DNA of 52,536 bases from Chitinispirillum sp. (GCA_007115975.1 SKJJ01000005.1:1-52536); one strand, 5' to 3'. Positions 8,557 to 17,738 are shown, counted from the first letter of the stretch. Numbers and translations are program-made. Notes: generated from the sequence alone by a model not told the origin.

Positions 8557-11500
8557 ATGATTAAGAGAATGCTGGCTTATACGATTATGGTTGCAGTTTC
8601 TTTTCTCTCCTGTACCGGTGATGAAATACTGAATCCCAATGGTCCGAGGCTTCTGCCAACAATCAACTGGGTCTCAGGCGGTGAGGAGGTCTTTCCAGAC
8701 GGTGTTACAAATGTAGTGGTCGAAGTTGCTGTGGCCGGCGGAAAGACTTTCAGGGACAGTGTTGCATTTTATTTCCGTTCTGTTGCGATCGGACCAGTTC
8801 CTGACAACAGCACCGTGACGGTGGTTATCCGTGGTCTTGACCAGAAGGGAACTGTTCTGTTTGAAGGCCGCAGGGAAGGTGTGCAGGTTGCACAGGAGAA
8901 TGTGAAAGTCAGTATCAGTGCCAATGAGCTGACCCCCAATCCGCCCGACACCGTGACTGCATTGGCCGTTGGTTCGGCAATCCGTTTGGATTGGAAGGGA
9001 GGGGGAACCAATCGTACCCGTTTTGTTCTGTACCGCCGTCTTATTGGAAAAAATAGTCTTGATCCCCAACAATTTGACAATACGCACATTCTGCATCTGG
9101 ACAGTATTCCTGCCGATTCGTTTACTGTTCTTGACACCGCCGGGATGCGGGCCGGACGGACCTTCTCCTACCGAATCTATACAGCAAACAGCGTTGGCAT
9201 TTCGCGCTTGTTTAAAGCCTGCACAGCAGCCGTTGCACCAGATACGTTTACCGTTGCTTTCCTGGGAAACAGGGGGGGAGATGATCGCTTTGAATTAAGG
9301 ATTGAAGAGGGTGCGGCGATTACTGATACTACCCTGCAGCGCCGGGGTTATACCCCCGCAGGCTGGTTCACCGACATAAATTTAGGGGAGCGGTGGAATT
9401 TTGAGACACCCCTGGCATCTGACACGGTATTATATGCCAAATGGACCGAAAACAGACACACGCTGACTTTTCTGGCAGCCGGTGGAACCACACCATCACC
9501 GCTCACCAAAGAGATTGCCTTTGATGCAGCTTATGGAGAGCTGGCGACGACCAGCCGTGACGGTTATACATTTGACTACTGGTGTACTGATGCAACAGAG
9601 AGCTGTTCGGTGATTGTTGAAACGACGATTGTGAGCAGAGATGAAAACCACTCACTTTATGCAAGATGGAGCGCCAATGAGTATCGGGTAACCTTTGATG
9701 CTCGGGGGGGGGCAACTCCTGATCCGGTAAACAGGCTTGTCACCTATGATGAGTTATATGGAACACTTGCAGAAACTTCAAAGGCGGGCCACACTTTCAG
9801 GGGATGGTACACGCAAGCAAGTGGGGGGGCTGAAATTACAGCAGAGACAACGGTACAGATAACCGAGGATGACACACTCTACGCCCAGTGGAGTGGCCCT
9901 GGAGAGTACAAAATCACCTATATTCTCAACGGTGGTACGAATCACGGGGATAATCCTCCTTTTTATACGGTAGAAACGGACACTGTTGTTTTTGGAGAAC
10001 CTACGCGAACCGGCTATGAGTTTGTCGGTTGGTATGAAGACCAGTCGGGCACTAGCGCAATAAGGGAAATCCCCCAGGGTTCCACCGGTGTAAAGACCCT
10101 TTATGCAAGATGGAGAGCCAATGAGTATTGGGTAACCTTTGATTCCCGGGGGGGGGCAACTCCAGATCCGGAAAGCAGACGGGTCACTTATGATGGTGTA
10201 TATGATCCACTTGCAGCAACTTTATGGGCCGGTTATAGTTTTATTGGATGGTTCACGGAAACAAATGGCGGGGTGAATATTGTACCAGGGACAACGGTAC
10301 AGATAACTGAGGATGACACACTCTTTGCCCGGTGGAGTGAACCAATAGAATATAACATCAACTATAACCTTAACGGTGGTACCAATCACGGGGATAATCC
10401 TGCTTTTTATACGGTAGAAACGGAAACTGTTGTTTTTGGAGAACCTACGCGAACCGGTTATAAGTTTGAAGGGTGGCATAAAGATAGCCATGGTACTCAT
10501 CCAATAAGGGAAATCCCGCAGGGATCCACCGGTGAGAAAACCCTTTGGGCAATATGGACACCAAATAACTATACGGTTTTCTTTGATGCACAGGGGGGCT
10601 CAACTCCATATCCGGAAAGAAACCAGGTCGAGTATGATTTGAACTACTTCCAACTTGCAGAAACTTCAAGGTTGGGCTATACCCTTACAGGTTGGTTTAC
10701 GGAACCAAATGGCGGGGTTAGAGTTACAGAAGGTACAGTGGTACAGATAACAGAAGATCAGACACTCTATGCCCGGTGGAGTGAGCCAATAGACTATTAT
10801 ATCATCTATAATCTCGATAATGGTACAAATCATGTGGCCAACCCTGAATTTTATACGGTGGAAACGGATACTATTTTTTTTCAAGAAGCATCACGAACCG
10901 GCTATGAGTTTGACGGCTGGTATGAAGCTACCGACAGTATCAATGCAATAGTGAAAATCCCGCAGGGTTCCATTGGTGAAAGGGTCCTCAATGCAAGATG
11001 GAGAGCAAATCGGTATACGGTAACTTTTGATGCCCAGGGGGGTGCGACGGCTGAGCCGCAAATCAGGCAGATTACCTATGATCAGCCCTTCGATTCACTT
11101 GCAATGACTTCAAGGTCGGGTTATAACTTTATGGGTTGGTTCACGGAAGCAACTGGCGGTATTGAAGTTACAGAAAATACAGTGGTACAGAAAACAGAAG
11201 ATCAGACACTCTATGCCCGGTGGAGTGGGCCAGTAGAGTATGCTGTAACTTATAACCTTTTTAACGGCACTAATCACAGCAGCAATCCATCCTTTTACAC
11301 TGTAGAAGCAGAAAATATCATCACTTTTGAGCGACCCACAAAGACCGACTGGGTTTTTGAAGGCTGGTATGCAGAGGAATCCTTTTCAACGGAAATAACG
11401 CAGATACCGTTAGGTTCAACCGGTAGTGTTACCCTGTATGCGAAATGGCGTTGGAACGGACCAGACCCTCAAGATGGTAACGGTAACACCTATACAACAG

Positions 11501-12048
11501 TGCAAATAGGCAATCAGGTTTGGACAGTGGAAAATCTCCGTACAACCAGGTATACCGATGGGACCGAGATAGCGGGACCGTCTTTTCCTAATGATCACTG
11601 GGGAGGACTTGCCATACCGGCTTACTGCTGGTATCAAAACGACTCTACTCGTGGATATGGCCCACTTTACAACTGGTGGGTAGTGAACCCTGACAATCCC
11701 AAAAGCGTAGCTCCTGATGGCTGGAGAGTGCCTGCGGATGAAGACTGGAGAGTATTGTCTGATCATCTTGGTGGAATGTATATGGACGGTAAAAAAATGA
11801 AGGCAGAGGAGGGGTACGTGGAGTTTGGAAATGGAACAAATGAGAGTGGGTTCACAGGCTTTCCTGGTGGTTATCGTCGCATCGATGGGAGTTTCGATAA
11901 TGTTGGAATTACCGGCCACTGGTGGACAACTACGGTGAACGCAAATTCAGAGGCGTTGTATTATAGCCTCAACAGGCAGCAGGATTATCTCAACAGCACT
12001 TATATAGGTAAGCAAATGGGGTTTTCTGTTCGTTTGGTCAGGGATTAG
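8557..12048 (+). CDS. large InlB-repeat / FISUMP surface lipoprotein
   Basis: This 1163-residue product has a signal peptide with a probable lipobox (FLSC, Cys19), placing it on a membrane surface. Next come an N-terminal domain and a fibronectin-III-like segment (NPPDTVTALAVG... to about residue 220). Ten InlB-type B repeats follow, and the last eight alternate between a VTFDAxGGxTPDP type and a YNLNGGTNHGDNP type. A FISUMP domain runs from about residue 966 to the C-terminal VRLVRD. Function is unknown; such domains occur in surface proteins. Two nine-G tracts sit in the coding sequence at 9704-9712 and 10148-10156. It follows the csgG-like gene by 9 bases and is paralogous to the truncated gene at the left edge. 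Confidence 0.9.
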   Translation: MIKRMLAYTIMVAVSFLSCTGDEILNPNGPRLLPTINWVSGGEEVFPDGVTNVVVEVAVAGGKTFRDSVAFYFRSVAIGPVPDNSTVTVVIRGLDQKGTVLFEGRREGVQVAQENVKVSISANELTPNPPDTVTALAVGSAIRLDWKGGGTNRTRFVLYRRLIGKNSLDPQQFDNTHILHLDSIPADSFTVLDTAGMRAGRTFSYRIYTANSVGISRLFKACTAAVAPDTFTVAFLGNRGGDDRFELRIEEGAAITDTTLQRRGYTPAGWFTDINLGERWNFETPLASDTVLYAKWTENRHTLTFLAAGGTTPSPLTKEIAFDAAYGELATTSRDGYTFDYWCTDATESCSVIVETTIVSRDENHSLYARWSANEYRVTFDARGGATPDPVNRLVTYDELYGTLAETSKAGHTFRGWYTQASGGAEITAETTVQITEDDTLYAQWSGPGEYKITYILNGGTNHGDNPPFYTVETDTVVFGEPTRTGYEFVGWYEDQSGTSAIREIPQGSTGVKTLYARWRANEYWVTFDSRGGATPDPESRRVTYDGVYDPLAATLWAGYSFIGWFTETNGGVNIVPGTTVQITEDDTLFARWSEPIEYNINYNLNGGTNHGDNPAFYTVETETVVFGEPTRTGYKFEGWHKDSHGTHPIREIPQGSTGEKTLWAIWTPNNYTVFFDAQGGSTPYPERNQVEYDLNYFQLAETSRLGYTLTGWFTEPNGGVRVTEGTVVQITEDQTLYARWSEPIDYYIIYNLDNGTNHVANPEFYTVETDTIFFQEASRTGYEFDGWYEATDSINAIVKIPQGSIGERVLNARWRANRYTVTFDAQGGATAEPQIRQITYDQPFDSLAMTSRSGYNFMGWFTEATGGIEVTENTVVQKTEDQTLYARWSGPVEYAVTYNLFNGTNHSSNPSFYTVEAENIITFERPTKTDWVFEGWYAEESFSTEITQIPLGSTGSVTLYAKWRWNGPDPQDGNGNTYTTVQIGNQVWTVENLRTTRYTDGTEIAGPSFPNDHWGGLAIPAYCWYQNDSTRGYGPLYNWWVVNPDNPKSVAPDGWRVPADEDWRVLSDHLGGMYMDGKKMKAEEGYVEFGNGTNESGFTGFPGGYRRIDGSFDNVGITGHWWTTTVNANSEALYYSLNRQQDYLNSTYIGKQMGFSVRLVRD
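9679..11454 (+). repeat. four tandem 444-bp composite repeats in the FISUMP lipoprotein gene
   Basis: Equivalent codons recur at 9679, 10123, 10567 and 11011, exactly 444 bases (148 codons) apart each time. Each unit encodes one VTFDAxGG-type and one YNLNGGTNH-type InlB repeat. The copies differ by many substitutions but not in length. The truncated gene at 2-1339 carries the same alternating pattern. Confidence 0.9.
9704..9712 (+). repeat. nine-G homopolymer inside coding sequence
   Basis: A run of nine G encodes the GG of the VTFDAxGG motif in the first composite repeat. A second nine-G run occupies the same place in the next repeat at 10148-10156. Runs of this length are prone to slippage, which would frameshift the lipoprotein. 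Confidence 0.85.
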
Positions 12049-12330
12049 GTTAGCCATAATTTTACAGAAATAAAGATACACTACCCGCTTTTTATTGCTT
12101 AATGCATGATCTGTCGTGTAAGTGGTATGAGGTATGGTAACGATTGTATACAAAACAGTTGTTTTCAGCTACCCCGATTGGCAAGTGTATCAACTTGATT
12201 TCTCGCAGTAAGCTATTGTATCCTAACTCAACTTTCCCGTGATGGAACAGCACCACCTGCTTAGGGGAGCCTTACAGTACAGTATGGTTTCTTTTATAAG
12301 AAGACACCTGACCCATCCTTTGGATTGACA
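12049..12330. other. gap between convergent FISUMP and panB genes
   Basis: The genes converge here. No T-run terminator hairpin is evident. The minus strand has a 50-codon open frame without a good start that I do not recognise. Nothing else is supportable. Confidence 0.3.
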
Positions 12331-13164
12331 TCAACTCTCACGCTTGAGCAAATTCTCAATCTCTTCCAGATCATCAGCACCAACATGAGAACAGTTTTCA
12401 GCTCCTGGAAACACCCTCTTTCCCACCTCTTCAATGTAACTTTCAACACTCTTAATGTATTCTCGTCGAAGCTGGGCGTACGCCTTGGCGTGTTTGAACA
12501 CTTTTGGTGTCATACCCAGAAGGTCCGCGATTACAAGTACCTGTCCGTCACAGAAGGGGCCGCTGCCGATGCCGATGGTCGGAATACGGACTGTTTTAGA
12601 GATCAGTTGCGCTATCTCACAAGGGATCTTCTCCAGTACAATCAGTGAAGCCCCTGCCTTCTCCAGTTCAACAGCGCTTTTGATCAGGGTAACTGCCTGG
12701 CAAGCAGTTTTGCCAAAGGTGCGTGGTTTACCATCGTGAATCTGTGGATTGTAGCCGATATGGGCGCATATTGTTACCCCTTTATCAGCAAGGGCATTTA
12801 TGATCACTCTTTTCTCTCCCCATCCCTCAATTTTCACACAATCTGCACCACTTGACAGAAGCTTGTCTGAACTCTCAAGAGCTTTTTCATACGTGTCCGC
12901 GGTACCAAAAGGAAGATCTGCTATGAGGAGTGCGCTTTTTACCCCGCGTGCAACGGCTTTGAGGTGATGAGAAATGTCAGCGAGGGTGACATCCCGTTCA
13001 CTCTCGTAACCAAGTATATTGGTTCCCACACTGTCGCCCACCAGGATACAGTCGACGCCTGCCTCCTCTTCCAGGACAGCTGTCGGAAAATCGTAAGCGG
13101 TAAGCATAGCGATAGGTTCCTGCTTACGTTTTTTTTCGATAAGGTAGTTTGTTGTCTTTTTCAA
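12331..13164 (-). CDS. panB: 3-methyl-2-oxobutanoate hydroxymethyltransferase (PanB)
   Basis: PanB transfers a hydroxymethyl group from 5,10-methylene-tetrahydrofolate to 2-oxoisovalerate, the first committed step of pantothenate and coenzyme A synthesis, in the cytoplasm. Recognisable family motifs are PIAMLTAYDFPTA, LVGDSVGTN (metal and substrate contacts), CVKIEG, AHIGYNPQ, LEKIPCEIA with the catalytic Glu, and GIGSGPFCDGQVLV. The start is taken as TTG at 13164, which has GGAGAT nine bases upstream and gives 277 residues, near the usual 260-280. An upstream in-frame extension would add residues unlike the family. No panC or panD is adjacent. It is the last gene of a minus-strand run. Confidence 0.9.
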   Translation of the reverse strand: MKKTTNYLIEKKRKQEPIAMLTAYDFPTAVLEEEAGVDCILVGDSVGTNILGYESERDVTLADISHHLKAVARGVKSALLIADLPFGTADTYEKALESSDKLLSSGADCVKIEGWGEKRVIINALADKGVTICAHIGYNPQIHDGKPRTFGKTACQAVTLIKSAVELEKAGASLIVLEKIPCEIAQLISKTVRIPTIGIGSGPFCDGQVLVIADLLGMTPKVFKHAKAYAQLRREYIKSVESYIEEVGKRVFPGAENCSHVGADDLEEIENLLKRES

Positions 13165-13248
13165 TGTGAAATTATCTCCATAAATGATCTGCAAAAATAG
13201 ATAATGCAACCGAAGAAAGGAACTGTTGAAAGGATCTCTTCCCAGCAA

Positions 13249-13416
13249 TTACAGTGAATCGGGACCGAAAATGGTCTCTTTGAGATCGTCGTAGTTGTTT
13301 GAGTCGGTGCCAAATCCACCTGCGCATCCTGTAAAAGCAGCAAGTAGCACTACAACAGAGAGCAGTTTTAAAAAAACCGCCACTAGCTGGACCTTAACCC
13401 TCTCACTCTTCACCAT
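13249..13416 (-). CDS. very small lipoprotein, unknown function
   Basis: This 55-residue product has a basic start, a hydrophobic stretch at residues 11-28 and a probable lipobox FTGC with Cys31. The mature lipopeptide would be only 25 residues (CAGGFGTDSNNYDD...). The ATG at 13416 is favoured because AGGAG lies eight bases upstream. It overlaps the end of the preceding PEGA/barrel gene by 14 bases, so translation is probably coupled. I do not recognise a family. Small lipoproteins next to outer-membrane barrel proteins can be accessory subunits, but that is only inference here. Confidence 0.65.
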   Translation of the reverse strand: MVKSERVKVQLVAVFLKLLSVVVLLAAFTGCAGGFGTDSNNYDDLKETIFGPDSL

Positions 13417-15325
13417 GCTCTTTTCTCCTGAAAATATCCGTGAAATCCAACTGTAAGCCTGTATGGACACTATTCCAACGGGTCTTCTTAACCGCTCCGA
13501 AGGGAAACTTTATTCTGAAATAAGCAGATGGGGTGATATGGTGAGTAGAGGCGAAGTTGTATCTGAGTTGCAATTGATGAAACCACCAGTCATTATCAAA
13601 TGTTATTCGGTGAATAGAGTTGTCCGACAACGCCATTAACTGGTCAAAAATGATATCCTCCCATTGGTAACCAAGTGAGTAGGAGACCGAAAACCTTTCC
13701 AGTTGGTATCTTAAACCAAATGAGACAGCTGTACTGGGCAAATATATGACAGGCTCAAAATTAGCAAGAGAATCATAATATGCTATATAGGTTTCATTTT
13801 CAGTTCGAAGAGTGAGTGTGTCGCTTCGCCTGTATCGAAGTCCCGTTGACCACTGACCCAGCTCAATCTGAGCAAGCATCCCCCGCCAGGAGAGGTGAAA
13901 CATATTAAGTGCTGTAAAACCCTTGTAATTGTTCACTGCACCGATTCTCTCACCAGAAAAATCAGAAAGGATCTCTGAAAACGATCTCCTACTTGCAGAA
14001 CGGCTGACAATTCCAATTGCAGAAAAGCCAAAAGAGAACGGGTCGCTTCTTACAAACTCTCTCACCTCATCAGCCTTGATATAAAAAGCATCTCCAATAT
14101 GCATCCTCGGACATCCGTTGAAGAGCCCCCACACATCAGGGCATCGGTCAACCGAGTCAGGAAAACCATCACCGTCTCGGTCAAGGTCCGGTTCCAGAAC
14201 AATCTGAATCTGGCTGATTACATCCGGACTGACCATGACTTTTCTTGTCTCTGTTCCGTATCCTCTTTTAGTGGCTCCAAGGGTATAAAAACCGCTGGCA
14301 AGTGTAAATGTCGACGGACCTGTCTGGCAGCGGTGGTCTTCAATGCAGACCATAACTCCCGATGGTTGTGTACTGATATTAAGTCTGCCGTACAGTCGCT
14401 CATAGGGGAGGTTGAAGTAGTGGAGTTTGCCCCTGTGGATATACACCGTGGTATCCAAACTTCTGTAACGATTGACGCCATTCCATTTAAGGTGATGTTT
14501 GCCTTCGGGCAGAGTCGCTTGGTTGGCGCTTATGGCAGAGTCGTTAATGAAAAATGGCTGATTAATTGGTGGGTAGGGAAGTATCAGCCTGCCCATAGTT
14601 GATTCACCCACAATGTGGACAGCTTCAAAATCAGACAGAAGTTCAAAGGAGATACTCACCATCCTGTCCATCGCTACAGGCACTCTTCTTCTGTTGAAAC
14701 GGTGCTTCTCCAAAAACAGTTCTATCTCATAGTCCCCGGAAATAAGTCCCCTGATAGTGCAGGGTGTTTGAAAGCCGGTTTCCTGCCCAAAGAGGAATAC
14801 ATCTGCTCCCGGGGGGGTGGATGTAATATACAAACTTCCGGTGGGATTTTTATTACTCCCTGCCAGCGCATGCCATGCGTTTTCACTAAGGAAAAAAAGC
14901 TGCTCATGCTGGCTTGCGTAAATTCTCTCATTGTCGAAGTATACAACCTCTTCATCCAGATTGTAATTATCAGTAACTGAACGGTAGAAACGATAGGCGG
15001 TTATGCTTTTGAGGCTGCTCCAGGAGGGGATATCATAATAATAGTATTGCGGAAAAAAGTGAAAGGCAGTGGTGTCGATATGGCCCAGATACAGAGTATA
15101 CCCCTCCTCGCTTTTCACCCTCTTTATTATCTCACCGGGTTTGAGGCTTTCTGGCACATCGAAGAGCGGTAGTAGGGGCTCGGAATACGCCCCTTTAATG
15201 ATAGGGTCTGGGGGGAGAGGCTCTTTGTGGTTGGGCACAAATGTGTTCACTCTGAACATCTGTTCCGGTTGGGAAGCGACAACCAAAACGAGAAGAAAAA
15301 AGAGTGTATGCGCTGTTTTTACCAT
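13403..15325 (-). CDS. secreted PEGA / thrombospondin-3 protein with probable outer-membrane C-terminus
   Basis: This 640-residue product starts with a signal peptide (MVKTAHTLFFLLVLVVAS). An N-terminal region of unknown fold is followed by two PEGA-like domains at about residues 162-229 and 315-370 (SLYITSTPPGADVFLFG; LNISTQPSGVMVCIED). PEGA domains are beta-rich extracytoplasmic modules. Around residues 383-400, DLDRDGDGFPD plus DRCP is a thrombospondin type-3-like calcium-binding repeat. The last 220 residues alternate polar and aromatic residues like an outer-membrane barrel. The ATG at 15325 is preferred to an upstream TTG because AGGGCAG lies before it and it begins the signal peptide. 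A small lipoprotein overlaps its end. Specific function unknown. Confidence 0.7.
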   Translation of the reverse strand: MVKTAHTLFFLLVLVVASQPEQMFRVNTFVPNHKEPLPPDPIIKGAYSEPLLPLFDVPESLKPGEIIKRVKSEEGYTLYLGHIDTTAFHFFPQYYYYDIPSWSSLKSITAYRFYRSVTDNYNLDEEVVYFDNERIYASQHEQLFFLSENAWHALAGSNKNPTGSLYITSTPPGADVFLFGQETGFQTPCTIRGLISGDYEIELFLEKHRFNRRRVPVAMDRMVSISFELLSDFEAVHIVGESTMGRLILPYPPINQPFFINDSAISANQATLPEGKHHLKWNGVNRYRSLDTTVYIHRGKLHYFNLPYERLYGRLNISTQPSGVMVCIEDHRCQTGPSTFTLASGFYTLGATKRGYGTETRKVMVSPDVISQIQIVLEPDLDRDGDGFPDSVDRCPDVWGLFNGCPRMHIGDAFYIKADEVREFVRSDPFSFGFSAIGIVSRSASRRSFSEILSDFSGERIGAVNNYKGFTALNMFHLSWRGMLAQIELGQWSTGLRYRRSDTLTLRTENETYIAYYDSLANFEPVIYLPSTAVSFGLRYQLERFSVSYSLGYQWEDIIFDQLMALSDNSIHRITFDNDWWFHQLQLRYNFASTHHITPSAYFRIKFPFGAVKKTRWNSVHTGLQLDFTDIFRRKEHGEE

Positions 15326-15456
15326 TTTTATCTGCCCTGAATAGCTGATTTTTTTCAAAAAGAGTTCCCGTTTGATTATCTTTCAGGGATGAAAACAAAT
15401 GACTGTATAGTATATAATATACAAGGTCTGATGGGGAGAGTTATTCATATATGTGG

Positions 15457-16596
15457 TTATCGGTTTTTTCTGAATGTATCAATGGTCTGGGCTAAAGCGG
15501 TGGATGGGTTACTTTTATCCAATATGGTTCGCAGATCAAAAAGCTTTTTAGCGGTATCTTCGTAGTGTTGTCTGTTTTCGATCATTTTTTTGAGTTCTGA
15601 TGCCATCTTCTCCGGGCTGGCCTGCGACTGAATACACTCAGGGATAAGGCGCTTGCCTGCAATTATGTTGGGTAATCCAATATGTGGAATTTTTACCAGC
15701 TTTTTGAATATGGCATAATTGATTGCTGAGGTGCGGTAGGCGATAACGTGCGGTACACCAAGCAGTGATGTCTCAAGTGAGGCTGTGCCGCTGGTCACCA
15801 GTGCTAAATCAGAATCGTTAAGCAGCTCCCTGAGTGGGCCAGGGAACACCCTGATAGAACCTTTGAACTTGCTTGTTTTAAAGATTGAGCTGTTAAATCC
15901 GTTAAACCGTGAAACCGTAATTTCCAGATTCGGGTAGCTCTCTTTAACAATGTTCGCCGCATCAAGCATCGGCCTGAGCATCTTCTTGATCTCCTGGATC
16001 CTGCTCCCGGGGAGGAGTGCAAGACGCAACGGCTTATCTTTTGAAGGTGCTTTTCGGGGGTGGCTCTGCAGCAGCCCTTCTGATTTCAGTTTCTCTAATG
16101 TGGGGTTGCCAACAAATGTTACCGCTGAGGTGTACCGATTAAAACAGGGGACCTCAAAGGGGAAAATAACAGCAATGTGTGATGCAAGATTACTAAGGAC
16201 TTTGGCCCGTTTTTTTTTCCATGCCCACACCATCGGGGCTATATACCACACTACCGGAATCTTGAGCTTGTGCGCTTCTTTGAGCAAAACCATATTGAAA
16301 CCGGGATAATCCACGCAGACCAGTACATCCGGTGGGGTTCTTCTGAGTTGCTCAACAAAATAACTTTTTGCCCTCAGGAAAAAAGGCATATGTAATGCCA
16401 CTTCAGCAAACCCCATCCTGTTGAATGAGGAAAAGGGAAGAATCGGCTCAAACCCCTCCATAACCATTGCCGGCCCGCCAATACCCCAGGTCCTTAGCTT
16501 GGGGTATAACTTAGAGAGTTGTGAGAGAATCAGTGCTGCATGCTGATCGCCCGAAGGGTCACCGGCGCTGAATGCAACTGAAAATGGCATGTTCAT
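15457..16596 (-). CDS. lpxB: lipid-A-disaccharide synthase (LpxB)
   Basis: LpxB joins UDP-2,3-diacylglucosamine and lipid X into the lipid A disaccharide at the inner face of the inner membrane. The 379-residue product shows family motifs: AGDPSGDQHAA at the N-terminus, WGIGGPAM, CVDYPGFN, WYIAPMVWAWKKKR, VGNPTLEKL, LLPGSRIQEIKKM and TSGTASLE. The start is uncertain: ATG at 16596, ATG at 16590 or TTG at 16605 all fit, and no strong ribosome-binding site separates them. It lies 38 bases after the mannose-1-phosphate guanylyltransferase gene. The other lpx genes are 33 kb away at the right end, so lpxB is split from the main lipid A block. Confidence 0.92.
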   Translation of the reverse strand: MNMPFSVAFSAGDPSGDQHAALILSQLSKLYPKLRTWGIGGPAMVMEGFEPILPFSSFNRMGFAEVALHMPFFLRAKSYFVEQLRRTPPDVLVCVDYPGFNMVLLKEAHKLKIPVVWYIAPMVWAWKKKRAKVLSNLASHIAVIFPFEVPCFNRYTSAVTFVGNPTLEKLKSEGLLQSHPRKAPSKDKPLRLALLPGSRIQEIKKMLRPMLDAANIVKESYPNLEITVSRFNGFNSSIFKTSKFKGSIRVFPGPLRELLNDSDLALVTSGTASLETSLLGVPHVIAYRTSAINYAIFKKLVKIPHIGLPNIIAGKRLIPECIQSQASPEKMASELKKMIENRQHYEDTAKKLFDLRTILDKSNPSTALAQTIDTFRKNR

Positions 16597-16634
16597 ATTT
16601 GCCAACTTTGTCTAAGTGTGAGGAATAGATCCCT

Positions 16635-17717
16635 TTAAAACAGATCTTCAGGCAACCTGCCACTACTTTTTATCTCCTGGAGGTATTTTTTAAGATCGGG
16701 AAGCTTTGATCGCTCAATTACCAGTAATGCATCATCCACCGCTACAACTGCTACACCCTTTAAACCTATTGCAGCTACCGACAGTCCCGATTTATTCACT
16801 ATCAATGAATCGCTGCACTCTTTTTCGTATACTGCCGGGCCTGCAACCGTTGTATGGCTGCCATTTTCACCCTCAAGACGGGTAAGTGACTCCCATGAGC
16901 CAATGTCATCCCAATTGAAATCGCCTGCAATAAAGGAGACTGACTCTGAGTGTTCAAGAACGCCACAATCGATGGACTCTTTGCTGCAGGCTGAGTAAAA
17001 TGATCGAATCGCTGATTCTGTAAAGTTATGCGCTGCAAGAGTTTGGGTTTGCTTGTAGAGCTGAGGCATGTATTGTTTTAGTTGGGAGAGAATTACCGAT
17101 GAACGCCACACAAACATCCCGCTGTTCCAGTAGTAATCCCCGGAGTTGAAAAATTCGTTGGCTTTTGATATTGTGGGTTTCTCTACAAACCGTTTCACTT
17201 TGAAAAGAGGGCGTGCTGCATCGCAATTACGTTGTTTGTCCGGCTGGATGTAGCCATAGCCGGTCTCCGCGCGGGTTGGCTTTATGCCAAAGACAATAAG
17301 CTGATCAGTCTCACTTGCCACTGTTGCCGCATAACGGACCGTTGAGATAAATCGGTCCTTGGGGGTGATCGCGTGATCGGCTGAAACAATCACCATTACA
17401 CTGTCTCCAAACTGTTTTTCAATCCAGGCAGCGGCAAGAGCAATCGCCGGAGCGGTGTTTTTCCCCTCTGGTTCACCAAAGAGCTCAAAATCAATGGTTG
17501 TGCTGAGAATTTCTCTGATTTTTTGAGCTATATGTTCACTGGTGACAATGAGGGGTTTTTTATCTTCAGGACATAGCGGTGACACCCGGTTAAGTGTCTC
17601 TTCAATCATCGTTTTATCGCTGATCAAAGAGTGAAGCTGTTTGGGCATGCTGGATCTGCTCAATGGCCAGAACCGCTCTCCTATACCACCGGCCAAAATG
17701 ACAGGAATGATGTTCAT
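16635..17717 (-). CDS. manC: mannose-1-phosphate guanylyltransferase
   Basis: This cytoplasmic nucleotidyltransferase makes GDP-mannose from mannose-1-phosphate and GTP, a donor for polysaccharide and glycoprotein synthesis. The 360-residue product begins VILAGGIGERFWPLSR, the nucleotide-binding signature, followed by PKQ. VIVSADH, GYGYI, RFVEKP and GDYYWNSGMFVW are further family motifs, and FNWDDIGSWESL marks the sugar site. It is of the short type, lacking the phosphomannose-isomerase domain of long ManC proteins. The ATG at 17717 is preferred, with GGAAA upstream. It lies 21 bases after the PHP phosphoesterase gene and 38 before lpxB, consistent with one envelope-related operon. Confidence 0.9.
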   Translation of the reverse strand: MNIIPVILAGGIGERFWPLSRSSMPKQLHSLISDKTMIEETLNRVSPLCPEDKKPLIVTSEHIAQKIREILSTTIDFELFGEPEGKNTAPAIALAAAWIEKQFGDSVMVIVSADHAITPKDRFISTVRYAATVASETDQLIVFGIKPTRAETGYGYIQPDKQRNCDAARPLFKVKRFVEKPTISKANEFFNSGDYYWNSGMFVWRSSVILSQLKQYMPQLYKQTQTLAAHNFTESAIRSFYSACSKESIDCGVLEHSESVSFIAGDFNWDDIGSWESLTRLEGENGSHTTVAGPAVYEKECSDSLIVNKSGLSVAAIGLKGVAVVAVDDALLVIERSKLPDLKKYLQEIKSSGRLPEDLF

Positions 17718-17738
17718 GGCTGTTTCCAATCTAGTTCA

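Noticed and set aside
9679-11454. Regular repeats considered as a CRISPR array
   Set aside because: The repeats are in-frame coding units of 444 bp encoding InlB domains, with no short identical repeats and no cas genes.
12049-12330. About 50-codon open frame on the minus strand, considered as a transposase remnant
   Set aside because: No transposase motif, no proper start, and bounded by stops on both sides.
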